Source: DASQYE01 sp036389315
GTDB lineage: Bacteria > Acidobacteriota > Blastocatellia > Pyrinomonadales > Pyrinomonadaceae
Assembly: GCA_036389315.1 (NCBI GenBank)
Contig: DASVQF010000040.1
Location: 62,001 to 126,000 of the forward strand
Length of the DNA: 64,000 bases
Direction of reading: 5' to 3'
Shown here: positions 46,985-55,203 of the stretch, one piece after another
How the letters are laid out: each line of letters begins with the position of its first letter
How positions within the stretch are numbered: position 1 is the stretch's first letter
Made by a program: the position numbers and the translations under genes
The notes under the pieces: model-generated
The model's input: the letters and a program-made list of their open reading frames with translations, nothing else
What the model was told of the DNA's origin: nothing
The model's database searches: none

Positions 46985-49117
46985 ATGTGCTGGTCAAAAG
47001 CCGCGTTGCTTCACTTCCTGCTTCTCATCTCTCTTTCCGTCGCAGTCAAAGCACAGACGGAGTGGACGCGCTTAGGGCCGGGCCAATCGGTCGAGCGCAC
47101 GATTACGCGCGGCAAGACACAGAGCTTCACCGTCAACCTGGAACGCGAGCAGCTTCTACAGCTCGTCGTCGAGCAGCAAGGCGTCGATCTGGTCGTCCGC
47201 GTCTTCTCGCCCGACGGCAGAGGTCTGGGCCAGTTCGACAGCCCGAACGGAACCGAAGGGCCGGAGAACGTCTCTGTCGTCGCAGAGGCCACGGGCGTTT
47301 ACCGCATAGACGTGCTGCCGCTCGAACAGGAAGAGAACTCTGTCTCCGGCCGTTACGTCATCAGAGTCGAGGCGGTTCGACAGGCGACGGGCGAAGAGTT
47401 GGAGGCGATCAGGAATCGCGGCGCGGTTAAGGCCAGGGGAACGGCGCTCGTGGTCGAGACGGCCGAGAACCTGCGCACGATCCGCCTGCCCGAGACGCGC
47501 GTCCGGCTTCAGGTGCAGGCCGCTACGCTCCTCGCAGACACGGATGGGAAACTTGCTCGCAGGCTCCTGGACGAAGCTATCGAAGGGGTCAAAGAGTATC
47601 TCGAAAACGTCGATACGGACGACGATAATTACTATCAGAGCTACCAGACGGCCATGGAGCTGCGCAACGAAGTAGTGACGGCGCTCGTGCCACGCAATCC
47701 TGAGTTGGCGCTGACGTTCCTTCGCTCGACTCGCACGCTCGCCAATCCGAACGAGAGTGAGCCCGACCGCGAGTCGCAGCTCGAACTCTCCATCGCCAGC
47801 CAGATCGCCGCCAAAGACTCCAAGCGGGCCCTTCGCGTCGCCGAAGAGAGTCTCAAGCGTGGCTATTCCTACAATCTGCTCGACACGCTCTCGCGCCTTC
47901 AGACGACAGACGCGGAAGCTGCCGCCAAGCTGGCCGGGGAGATTTACGCCAAGCTTCAAACAGCGGACTTGCTCAAGAATCAGGAGGCGGCCAACCTGCT
48001 CGTCAACTTCCTGCAACTCGTCAGAAATTCCATCCCGAACAGGACGCCCGGCGCGGCCGAAACGCCCAGGCCGGGCCTCCTCTCCGAGCAGGAATACAAG
48101 ACCCTCCTCGGCAAGGCTCTGTCTACGGCGCTCAACTACACGCCGCCCGCGACTCAGGCTTACTCGCCTGAAAGAAACGTGGCCCAGTATCTTCTGAGCG
48201 CCCTGAAGAGCATATCGGCCGAGATAGAGCATTACGCTCCCGAACGCGCGGCGGCCGTCGAGAAGAAAGCGGCCGAGCTGAACGCCCCCACAGACCAGCA
48301 AAGCGCGCTCTTTCAGAAATACCAGGAAACGATCAACAACAACCCTTTCGAGGCGGCGCAGGAAGCGATAGCCAGGGCTCCGCAGGAGATGAGAGAACAG
48401 CTCTACGCGCAGCTCGCGCAGAAAGCCCTGAGTGCCGGAGATTCTGCGCGCGCGCGCCAGATTTTGACGGAAAACATCCGGAATCCAGTCCAGCGCCGCC
48501 AAGCCTTGAAGAACCTCGAACAGCAGGCCATCTACAACGCGCTCAACTCCGGCAAGATAGACGAGGCGCTGCGAAGCATCGCCAATATTGCGTCGCCCAG
48601 AGAGCGGGCCGTGATGCTCACACAGGTCGTCAACCGCTTCCAGATGACGCAGAAGAAGGAAGCCATGCTGAAACTGCTTGACCAGGCGCGCGAGCTGACG
48701 GGCGGGGGGACGCGCGCCGAAGATCAGGAACAGATGAACGCGCTCTTCCAGATAGCGCACGCCTACATGCGATTCGATCCGAAGCGGGGCTTCGAGATCG
48801 TCGAGCCTCTCGTGGGCCAATTCAACGAGATGGGCGAAGCGGCCGTCGCCCTCAACGGATTCGGCCAGGAGTTCTTTCGCCAGGGCGAACTGGTGATGCA
48901 GAACGGGAACATGCTCGGCGTCATCGCGAGCCAGTTGACGGCGACGCTCGCCACGCTCTCGGCCGCCGATTTCGACCGGGCCCGCGCCGCGGCCGATAGG
49001 TTGCAGCGCCCCGAAGTCCGCCTTTTCGCTTACCTCACCATCGCCCAGAGCGCCGTCAACCAGAGATCGAACGAAGGCGTAGGCCACTTCAGCAACATGC
49101 GGCAAGTAGACTATTAA
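46985..49117 (+). CDS. secreted protein: PPC-like domain plus long helical repeats
   Basis: 710 residues, ATG after ACGGAGG. The signal peptide ends near VAVKAQ. Residues about 28-135 resemble a bacterial pre-peptidase C-terminal (PPC) beta-domain (GQSVERTITRGKTQSFTVNL, VVAEATGVYRIDVLPLE). The remaining 550 residues are alpha-helical and TPR/Sel1-like without a clean consensus (LLADTDGKLARRLLDEAIEG, PERAAAVEKKAAELN, ALSAGDSARARQILTENI). There is no enzymatic motif. A scaffold or binding role outside the cytoplasm is the most I can suggest. It stands alone, between a hairpin and the PadR unit. Confidence 0.78.
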   Translation: MCWSKAALLHFLLLISLSVAVKAQTEWTRLGPGQSVERTITRGKTQSFTVNLEREQLLQLVVEQQGVDLVVRVFSPDGRGLGQFDSPNGTEGPENVSVVAEATGVYRIDVLPLEQEENSVSGRYVIRVEAVRQATGEELEAIRNRGAVKARGTALVVETAENLRTIRLPETRVRLQVQAATLLADTDGKLARRLLDEAIEGVKEYLENVDTDDDNYYQSYQTAMELRNEVVTALVPRNPELALTFLRSTRTLANPNESEPDRESQLELSIASQIAAKDSKRALRVAEESLKRGYSYNLLDTLSRLQTTDAEAAAKLAGEIYAKLQTADLLKNQEAANLLVNFLQLVRNSIPNRTPGAAETPRPGLLSEQEYKTLLGKALSTALNYTPPATQAYSPERNVAQYLLSALKSISAEIEHYAPERAAAVEKKAAELNAPTDQQSALFQKYQETINNNPFEAAQEAIARAPQEMREQLYAQLAQKALSAGDSARARQILTENIRNPVQRRQALKNLEQQAIYNALNSGKIDEALRSIANIASPRERAVMLTQVVNRFQMTQKKEAMLKLLDQARELTGGGTRAEDQEQMNALFQIAHAYMRFDPKRGFEIVEPLVGQFNEMGEAAVALNGFGQEFFRQGELVMQNGNMLGVIASQLTATLATLSAADFDRARAAADRLQRPEVRLFAYLTIAQSAVNQRSNEGVGHFSNMRQVDY

Positions 49118-49252
49118 GCCGAAGAGGCCGGGCAGAGGCCGTCTCGGCCTTCGGGAAACTTCCTCCTCCGTGCTTGCCGGGCCGATGGTCTTGGCCCCGC
49201 TGCCGTTCCTCACCAACTACCTTGACAATCTAGGGCCCGCCGTGCCATCTTA

Positions 49253-49269
49253 TCCTAGATTATCTAGGA
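49253..49269. promoter_or_regulatory. dyad operator candidate overlapping the padR ribosome binding site
   Basis: TCCTAGAT and ATCTAGGA form an 8-bp perfect inverted repeat about one central T, running into the Shine-Dalgarno TAGGAGG. A further ATCTAGG half-site lies at 49228-49234, next to TTGACA (49222-49227). CTAG is rare in this GC-rich sequence, which makes three copies in 40 bp conspicuous. Autoregulation by PadR is the natural inference. Confidence 0.6.
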
Positions 49270-49277
49270 GGTTCCCA

Positions 49278-49613
49278 ATGCCCAAGCAGGACGCGAAACT
49301 TCTTCAAGGCACGCTGGACATGCTCATCCTCAAGGCTCTCTCGCTGGGTGAGCTGCACGGCTTCGGCGTCGGACAGCGCATCATGCAGATGTCTGCTGAC
49401 TCGCTGAGGGTCGAAGAGGGCTCGCTCTACCCTGCGCTCTACCGCATCGAGCAGCAGGGCTGGATCACTTCGGAGTGGGGCGTGTCGGAGAACAACCAGC
49501 GCGCCAAGTTCTACAAGTTGACGCGGCAGGGCCGCAAGCAGCTTCAGGTCGAAGAAGAGAACTGGGAGCGGCTGGCGGCGGCCATCTTCAAAGTCATGCA
49601 GACTACTTCTTGA
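49278..49613 (+). CDS. PadR family transcriptional regulator
   Basis: The ATG at 49278 is set by TAGGAGG; the frame also opens at 49170 without a site. 111 residues. LLQGTLDMLILKALSLGELH GFGVGQRI (broken here for length) is the PadR winged-helix N-terminus, and VEEGSLYPALYRIEQQGWIT the recognition helix and wing; the C-terminal helix mediates dimerisation. These small PadR proteins regularly precede ADOP-type permeases in Acidobacteriota and presumably control them. The stop is 5 bp before the permease ATG. The dyad over its ribosome binding site suggests it represses itself. Confidence 0.93.
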   Translation: MPKQDAKLLQGTLDMLILKALSLGELHGFGVGQRIMQMSADSLRVEEGSLYPALYRIEQQGWITSEWGVSENNQRAKFYKLTRQGRKQLQVEEENWERLAAAIFKVMQTTS

Positions 49614-49618
49614 GAGTT

Positions 49619-52288
49619 ATGAAGGCGATGTACTGGCTCAGGCTCTTGCGTGCACGCCTGCGCGCGCTGCTGCGCAAGCGACGGGTCGAGCGCGAGATGG
49701 AAGAGGAGCTGCGCTTTCACCTGCGCATGCGCGCCGAGGAGAACGTGCGGCGGGGCATGACGCAGGCCGAAGCCGAACGCGCGGCCATGCGCAGCTTTGG
49801 CGGCTGGGAGCGCATCCGTGACGCTTGCCGCGACGTTAAGGGAGGCGGGGTGATGGAGACTTTCATTCAGGACGTTCGGTTCGGCGCGCGCATGCTGCGC
49901 AAGCATCCGGGCTTCACGCTGGTCGCAATACTGACGCTGGCTCTCGGGATCGGCGCGAACACGGCCATCTTCTCGGTGGTCAACTCAGTCTTGCTGCGCC
50001 CCTTGCAGTACCCGAACGCCGCGCGCATTGTGGCGATTCAAGAGCTGAACGAAAAGGGAAGCCGCGTCCAAGTCACGCCGGCCAACTTCCTGGACTGGCG
50101 CGCGCAGAGCACGGTCTTCGAGCACCTGGCGGCGATCTTTGCGCGCACGGCCAACCTCTCCACGGGGGAAGACGCCGAGCGCATAGACCTCGCCATGACC
50201 TCCGTCAACTTCTTCCAGGTCTTCGGCGTTCGCCCCGAAGCGGGCCGTTTCTTCCTGCCGGAGGAAGAGACGGCGGGCCACCCTCCCGTAGTGGTTCTCA
50301 GCTACGCGCTCTGGCAGCGGCAGTTCGGAGGCGACGCTTCGCTCGTCGGCAAGAGCTTGATGCTCGACGGCCAGACCTACACGGTCGTCGGCATAGCGCC
50401 CGCAGGCTTTCAGTATCCGGACAAGACAGAGGCTTGGGTTCCGCCCTTCAAGAGCGTGCCCATGATGAACGCGCAGATGGACGTAGAGCGTGCGCGCGGC
50501 TTCGGCTTCCTGAGCGCCGTCGGATTGCTCAAGCCCGGAGTCTCCATCCAACAGGCGCACGAAGAGATGACGGCGATCACGGCGCGGCTGCGCCAGCAGT
50601 ATCCGGCCACGAACAACAATCGCTTCAACCGCGTGGTGGCGCTGCAAACTCATCTGGTCGGAGAGAGCCGGACGGCGCTGTTGCTGCTGCTGGGCGCGGT
50701 GGCTCTGTTGCTTCTGATCGCCTGCGCGAACGTGGCCAATCTATTGCTGGCGCGCGCCAGCACACGTCAGAAGGAGATAGCCGTGCGGCTGGCTTTGGGG
50801 GCGACGCGCCTGCGGCTCGTGCGGCAACTGCTGGTCGAGAGCGTATTGCTGGGCCTGGCGGGCGGCACGCTCGGCCTGCTGCTCGGCTGGTGGGGCGTTA
50901 ATTTGATGCGCAGGCTTCTGCCCGTAGACTTCCCGCTCGCGCAGGGCATCAGCGTTGACTTGCGCGTGCTCTCGTTCACGGTGCTGGTCTCGTTCTTGAC
51001 GGGGCTGGTGTTCGGGCTCGCGCCGGCCCTTCAGTCCACCAAGCCGGATGTCAACGAGGCGCTCAAGGAGAGCGCGCGCTCGTCTTCGGGAGGCGCGCGC
51101 CGCAACCGGGTGCGCTCTCTTCTGATCGTCTCGGAGGTAGCTCTGTCGCTCGTGCTGTTGATCGGCGCTGGCCTGCTGTTCCGCAGCTTCCTCCGCTTGC
51201 AAGCGGTCGAGCTGGGCTTTCGCCCGCAGAGCATGTTGACCTTCAGGCTCTCGCCCGCCGGGCCCAACTTTAAGCAGGACGCGCAGTACGTGGCCTTCTA
51301 CGCCCAGGTTGCCGAGCGCATCAAGGCGTTGCCGGGCGTCGAAGCGGTCGGCGTCATCAACACGCTCCCGCTCGTCAAGGGTTGGACGACGAGCATCATG
51401 GTGCAGGGGTGGCCCCCCTTGACGCGCGACAAGTGGCCGGGCGTCAACTATCGCAGCGTGAGCCCGGACTATTTTCGCGCCGTCAATGTTCCCGTCCTCA
51501 AGGGACGCTCCTTTGACGAGCGGGACAGGGAGAAGAGCCCGCTCGTCGTCATCGTCAACGAGGCGCTCGCACGCCGAGACTTTCCCGGCGAAGAGCCCAT
51601 CGGCAAGCGCCTCAACTTCGGCGCTACGGACAAGGACGGGCAGCCCGTCTGGTTCGAGATCGTAGGCGTCGTCGCCGACGTGCGCAGCCTTGAGCTGAAC
51701 TCCGAGCCGACGCCGGAGATTTACACCTCTTACCTACAAGACCCTTTCGCCAGCATGTCTTACGTCGTCCGTTCGCAGGTCGAGCCCCAGAGCCTAGTCT
51801 CTGCCGTCAGAGAAGCCGTCCGTCAGGTGGACAAGTCGCAGCCCGTGGCGGAAGTCCGAGAGATGGAACAGATCGTCAGCCAGGCGGCGGCGGGGCCGCG
51901 CTTCAACTCGCTCCTGCTCGGGCTCTTCGCCTCACTGGCGGTGGTGCTGGCTGCGGCGGGCATCTACGGCGTGATGAGTTACGCCGTCACGCAGCGCACG
52001 CATGAGATCGGCGTCCGCATGGCTTTGGGCGCGCAGACAAGTGATGTGCTGCGGCTCATCGTGGGCCAGGGCATGAGATTGACGCTCGTCGGTCTGGCGC
52101 TCGGGCTCGTGTGCGCCTTCGCTTTGACGCGCGTCATGGTGACGCTGCTCTACGGCGTGACGGCGACAGACCTTTCGACCTTCGCGGGCGGCACTCTCCT
52201 GCTCGTCATAGTCGCGCTCGTCGCCTGTTACCTGCCCGCGCGGCGCGCCATTAAGGTTGACCCGATGATCGCGCTCAGGTATGAATAG
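49619..52288 (+). CDS. ADOP family ABC permease (MacB/FtsX-like, duplicated)
   Basis: About 889 residues; translation probably starts at the ATG at 49619, 5 bp after the padR stop. An N-terminal cytoplasmic permease-prefix segment (KRRVEREMEEELRFHLRMRA, then RSFGGWERIRDACRD) is the ADOP hallmark. After the first membrane helix (GFTLVAILTLALGIGANTAI) come a MacB-type periplasmic core and an FtsX domain, and then the same pattern repeats (SLLIVSEVALSLVLLIGAGL, second core, second FtsX). No ATPase gene adjoins, which is normal for ADOP genes. Likely function is mechanotransmission or efflux rather than import; the substrate is unknown. Confidence 0.92.
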   Translation: MKAMYWLRLLRARLRALLRKRRVEREMEEELRFHLRMRAEENVRRGMTQAEAERAAMRSFGGWERIRDACRDVKGGGVMETFIQDVRFGARMLRKHPGFTLVAILTLALGIGANTAIFSVVNSVLLRPLQYPNAARIVAIQELNEKGSRVQVTPANFLDWRAQSTVFEHLAAIFARTANLSTGEDAERIDLAMTSVNFFQVFGVRPEAGRFFLPEEETAGHPPVVVLSYALWQRQFGGDASLVGKSLMLDGQTYTVVGIAPAGFQYPDKTEAWVPPFKSVPMMNAQMDVERARGFGFLSAVGLLKPGVSIQQAHEEMTAITARLRQQYPATNNNRFNRVVALQTHLVGESRTALLLLLGAVALLLLIACANVANLLLARASTRQKEIAVRLALGATRLRLVRQLLVESVLLGLAGGTLGLLLGWWGVNLMRRLLPVDFPLAQGISVDLRVLSFTVLVSFLTGLVFGLAPALQSTKPDVNEALKESARSSSGGARRNRVRSLLIVSEVALSLVLLIGAGLLFRSFLRLQAVELGFRPQSMLTFRLSPAGPNFKQDAQYVAFYAQVAERIKALPGVEAVGVINTLPLVKGWTTSIMVQGWPPLTRDKWPGVNYRSVSPDYFRAVNVPVLKGRSFDERDREKSPLVVIVNEALARRDFPGEEPIGKRLNFGATDKDGQPVWFEIVGVVADVRSLELNSEPTPEIYTSYLQDPFASMSYVVRSQVEPQSLVSAVREAVRQVDKSQPVAEVREMEQIVSQAAAGPRFNSLLLGLFASLAVVLAAAGIYGVMSYAVTQRTHEIGVRMALGAQTSDVLRLIVGQGMRLTLVGLALGLVCAFALTRVMVTLLYGVTATDLSTFAGGTLLLVIVALVACYLPARRAIKVDPMIALRYE

Positions 52289-52312
52289 CAGCTAAGAAGA
52301 AGGCTGCTGAAG

Positions 52313-52669
52313 ATGATGACACCTGCTCCCGTTAAAGCCACCATCTCTGTCGAAGACCTGGACAAGATAGATGTCCGTGTCGGCACAATCGAATCGGTCG
52401 AAGATGTTCCGCAATCGGAGAAGCTGGTCAAGCTGGTCGTCAATTTCGGCGACCACAAGCGAAACATACTCGTCGGGATGAAGAAAGAGCGCGAGTCTCC
52501 GAAAGAGATAGCGGGCCGCCAGGCTTTGTTCGTCGTCAATCTCGCGCCCAGGAGAATGTCCGGAGAGATTTCGGAAGGCATGCTCTTCGACCTCGGGTAC
52601 GCAGACGGTCTAGCGCCCAGGCTGGCTATCCCGGAAAGCCCCGTGCCGGATGGAACGCGCGCCGGTTAG
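52313..52669 (+). CDS. csaA: CsaA-like tRNA-binding (EMAP/OB-fold) protein
   Basis: 118 residues, close to the usual 110 of CsaA. The OB-fold is seen in EDLDKIDVRVGTIESVEDVP, KLVKLVVNFGDHKRNILVGM and LAPRRMSGEISEGMLFDLGY, matching CsaA and the C-terminal tRNA-binding domain of methionyl-tRNA synthetase. CsaA has been proposed to be an export-related chaperone; tRNA binding is the fold's better-supported property. It sits 24 bp after ADOP and 24 bp before the AraC regulator. Confidence 0.85.
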   Translation: MMTPAPVKATISVEDLDKIDVRVGTIESVEDVPQSEKLVKLVVNFGDHKRNILVGMKKERESPKEIAGRQALFVVNLAPRRMSGEISEGMLFDLGYADGLAPRLAIPESPVPDGTRAG

Positions 52670-52693
52670 CGCGTGTCGGAAAAAGAGGCTGAG

Positions 52694-53521
52694 ATGATTG
52701 CGCCGCGTCGTTACAGCACGACTCCGCTCGGCGAACACCTCCGGAGCTTTCGGCTCGAAGGGTTCGTCCTGACCGAAGCCGATTATCGCCCGTCGCTCAA
52801 TCTCTCAAAGCATATACACGATCACGCAGTCATCTCGATTACCTTGAGCGGCTCTTACACGGAGCTGCTCGGCCGTCGTCCGCAGGAGTGCAAGCCTTAC
52901 AGCGTGCTTCTCAAGGCTGCGGGCGACGATCACTCGGACAGCTACGGCTCCACGGGGGCGCGCTGCCTGATTATTAAAGTCGAGCCGAAAAGGCTTGAGG
53001 CGATGAGAAGTTTTTCCCGTGTCCTGGAGCATTCGCTGCACGTGAGGGATGCTTTTATGGCGTCGCTCTCCTTGCGGCTCTACAGGGAATTCAAGCTGAT
53101 GGACGACGCGTCCGTTCTCTCCATCGAAGGCTTGATCCTGGAAGTCCTGGGCCACTCGACGCGCCCCTCTTCGCCGCCCCTCTCTTCAGGGCTTCGGCCA
53201 CACTGGCTCCGCAAGGCCGAGGCCATGATTCGCGAGAGTGCTGCTGAGCCGCTCAGCCTGCTGAGTGTCGCCGTGGCCGTCGGCGTGCACCCTTCTCACC
53301 TGGCCCGCACGTTCCGCAAGTTTTACGGCTGCACGGTCGGAGACTATCTGAGGCACGCAAGAATCGAACGCGCCGTGGCAGAGTTGGCCCACGAGAACAA
53401 GTCTCTGGCCGACGTAGCATTGGCCGCAGGCTTCTACGACCAGAGCCATTTTACGCGCGCCTTCAAGACTCACCTGGGCACGACTCCGAAAAGGTACAGG
53501 GCCGCCCTGCGCTCACGCTAA
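52694..53521 (+). CDS. AraC family transcriptional regulator
   Basis: The ATG at 52694 follows AGAGG; a GTG at 52673 is possible. 275 residues. The N-terminal half is a cupin-like ligand domain (HIHDHAVISITLSGSYTELL). The C-terminal 100 residues contain two HTH motifs: PLSLLSVAVAVGVHPSHLAR and SLADVALAAGFYDQSHFTRA, ending in the family signature FKTHLGTTPKRYR. The effector is unknown. It could control the nearby transporter or glycosidase genes, but no target site can be named. Confidence 0.92.
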   Translation: MIAPRRYSTTPLGEHLRSFRLEGFVLTEADYRPSLNLSKHIHDHAVISITLSGSYTELLGRRPQECKPYSVLLKAAGDDHSDSYGSTGARCLIIKVEPKRLEAMRSFSRVLEHSLHVRDAFMASLSLRLYREFKLMDDASVLSIEGLILEVLGHSTRPSSPPLSSGLRPHWLRKAEAMIRESAAEPLSLLSVAVAVGVHPSHLARTFRKFYGCTVGDYLRHARIERAVAELAHENKSLADVALAAGFYDQSHFTRAFKTHLGTTPKRYRAALRSR

Positions 53522-53585
53522 TCCGGTACAAAATGCAACTGCCTTCCAAGAATATCCCGCGCTCACCAAATATCATGACCACACT

Positions 53586-54194
53586 TTGAGCCGTAGACTT
53601 TTCACTTGTCAGGGCGGGCACGTCCTCCTGCCTGAGCGTGGGCTGGCTCTCGTCGGCCGGGAGGACGGCGGGAATCTGATCGTCACGCCGCCGAGGGAGG
53701 TCTGGGAGAGGAGCGAGCTGACGCACCTTGAGCTGATCTCCTGGTCTTTCCTGGTCGCCGCTGCGGCGAGAGCCATGCTCGATGTCCTGCCTCAGCTTGC
53801 GGGCGGGTGTATCAACTACTGGGAGGCCGGCAACTGGGCGCTGAACGACTGGGCCGAGCCGAAGGGCCCAAAGTTGGCCCAGGAATATCGGAGAGTCCAC
53901 ATGCACCTGCTCGGCAGGAGCCGCACGGCGCGAGACCCTTCGTGGCGGTGGGGAGAAGCGCCCCGCTTTCCCACCTTTGCCGAGCGTCAGGCATGGGCGG
54001 CAAAGTACGAACTGCTCAACGCAGAGGAGTGCCGCGAGATCATCGCGCAAACGGAAGCGAGCCTGGTGGCGCGCTACGAGATGAACGCCAGCCAGATCAC
54101 GCCCGGCTTCAACTGCTCACTATGCGGATACCCGACGCCTATTGTGCGCGGGCAAGCCGGGAGCGTGTGCGCTGATTGTCAATATACCTCTTAG
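53586..54194 (+). CDS. HIT-like protein with C-terminal zinc ribbon
   Basis: About 202 residues from a TTG; no in-frame ATG with a ribosome binding site exists, so the start is uncertain. YRRVHMHLLGRS (His105, His107) resembles the HxHxH strand of the HIT superfamily, and AGNWALNDWAEPKGPK the preceding substrate loop. The C-terminus carries a four-cysteine zinc ribbon (CSLCGYPTPI, then VCADCQY), and an N-terminal CQGGH may add a metal site. HIT proteins hydrolyse or transfer dinucleotides and nucleotides. The third histidine of the motif is not clear, so the assignment is tentative. It ends 3 bp before the EamA transporter. Confidence 0.6.
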   Translation: MSRRLFTCQGGHVLLPERGLALVGREDGGNLIVTPPREVWERSELTHLELISWSFLVAAAARAMLDVLPQLAGGCINYWEAGNWALNDWAEPKGPKLAQEYRRVHMHLLGRSRTARDPSWRWGEAPRFPTFAERQAWAAKYELLNAEECREIIAQTEASLVARYEMNASQITPGFNCSLCGYPTPIVRGQAGSVCADCQYTS

Positions 54195-54197
54195 CCG

Positions 54198-55076
54198 ATG
54201 AGATTGATTCCCTACGTCCTCGTGCTCGTTTCGGCTTTCACGCACGCGTACTGGAATTTTATCCTCAAGCGCGCTCAGGCCACGCAGGTCTTCATAGGCT
54301 TGACGAAGGTGGCCGAAGTTCTGCTCTTCAGCGTTCCTTTCATCTACTTCATCTCCAAGGAAAGGATCGCGCTCTTGGATTACTGGCCCTTCTACGTGGT
54401 GGGAGCCTTGCTCGTCATCTTCGCCTACATCTTCCTGGGCCAGGCTTATAAGACCGGCGACCTCTCGGCCGTCTATCCCGTCTCGCGCGCCGGGGCTCTA
54501 CTGTTTCTGCCCGGCCTGGCCTACCTTTTCATCGGCGAGAGGATTGACGCCATTGGCCTCGCGGCCATCCTTTTAATCATCCTCGGCCTGTTCAGCATCC
54601 AGTTGCCTTCCTTCAAGCCGCGCGAGATCAGGCTCGTCCTCGCCGGGCTCAAGAGCCCCGCGACGATCTATGCGATGCTGGCCGCCCTCACCATCGCCTG
54701 CTACACGCTCTGGGACAAGCACTCGATCAGCTACTTGCCGCCGTTCATCTACTTTTACGCCTACACGGCGATTGCCGGAATCACTTACGCGGCCTTCATC
54801 CTCGTCACGTCTCGCGCCAGGGTTGTGAAGGACGCTTGGGCCAACCATAAGTATTCGATCTTGCAGGTCGGACTGCTGAACACTTTGAGCTACATGCTGG
54901 TGCTCTTGGCGCTCAGGAGTGTGAAGGCGAGCTACGTCATCGCGCTCCGTCAGTTGAGCATAGCCTTCGGAGTCTTCCTCGGCTGGAAGCTGCTGCGGGA
55001 GCTGTTCCCATTTCCGAAGAAGGTCGGCGTGGCCCTCCTCCTCGCAGGCTGCTTTCTCATCTCGCTCGCGAGATAA
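54198..55076 (+). CDS. EamA/DMT superfamily transporter
   Basis: 292 residues with about ten membrane segments in two five-helix EamA halves (LVLVSAFTHAYWNFILKRA; AYKTGDLSAVYPVSRAGALL; ALRSVKASYVIALRQLSIAF). GDLSAVYPV and SYVIALRQ are the paired conserved segments of the family. It would export or import a metabolite such as an amino acid or nucleotide sugar; the substrate cannot be told. It starts 3 bp after the HIT-like gene, so the two are probably co-translated, suggesting a nucleotide-related link (inference). Confidence 0.9.
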   Translation: MRLIPYVLVLVSAFTHAYWNFILKRAQATQVFIGLTKVAEVLLFSVPFIYFISKERIALLDYWPFYVVGALLVIFAYIFLGQAYKTGDLSAVYPVSRAGALLFLPGLAYLFIGERIDAIGLAAILLIILGLFSIQLPSFKPREIRLVLAGLKSPATIYAMLAALTIACYTLWDKHSISYLPPFIYFYAYTAIAGITYAAFILVTSRARVVKDAWANHKYSILQVGLLNTLSYMLVLLALRSVKASYVIALRQLSIAFGVFLGWKLLRELFPFPKKVGVALLLAGCFLISLAR

Positions 55077-55203
55077 GCCCAAGAGCCTTATATCCAGACC
55101 GATTTATAGATATACTTAGGCGCGCACGCCCGATCTTGAACGAAAGCGCGCTCGGCCGCCACTTTGACGAACGGCGAGTGCTCTTGCCGGAGGGAGGAAT
55201 AGA

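Noticed and set aside
47156..49216. 686-codon minus-strand ORF
   Set aside because: Antisense to the PPC/helical-repeat gene, which has a signal peptide and ribosome binding site; the opposite frame has neither.
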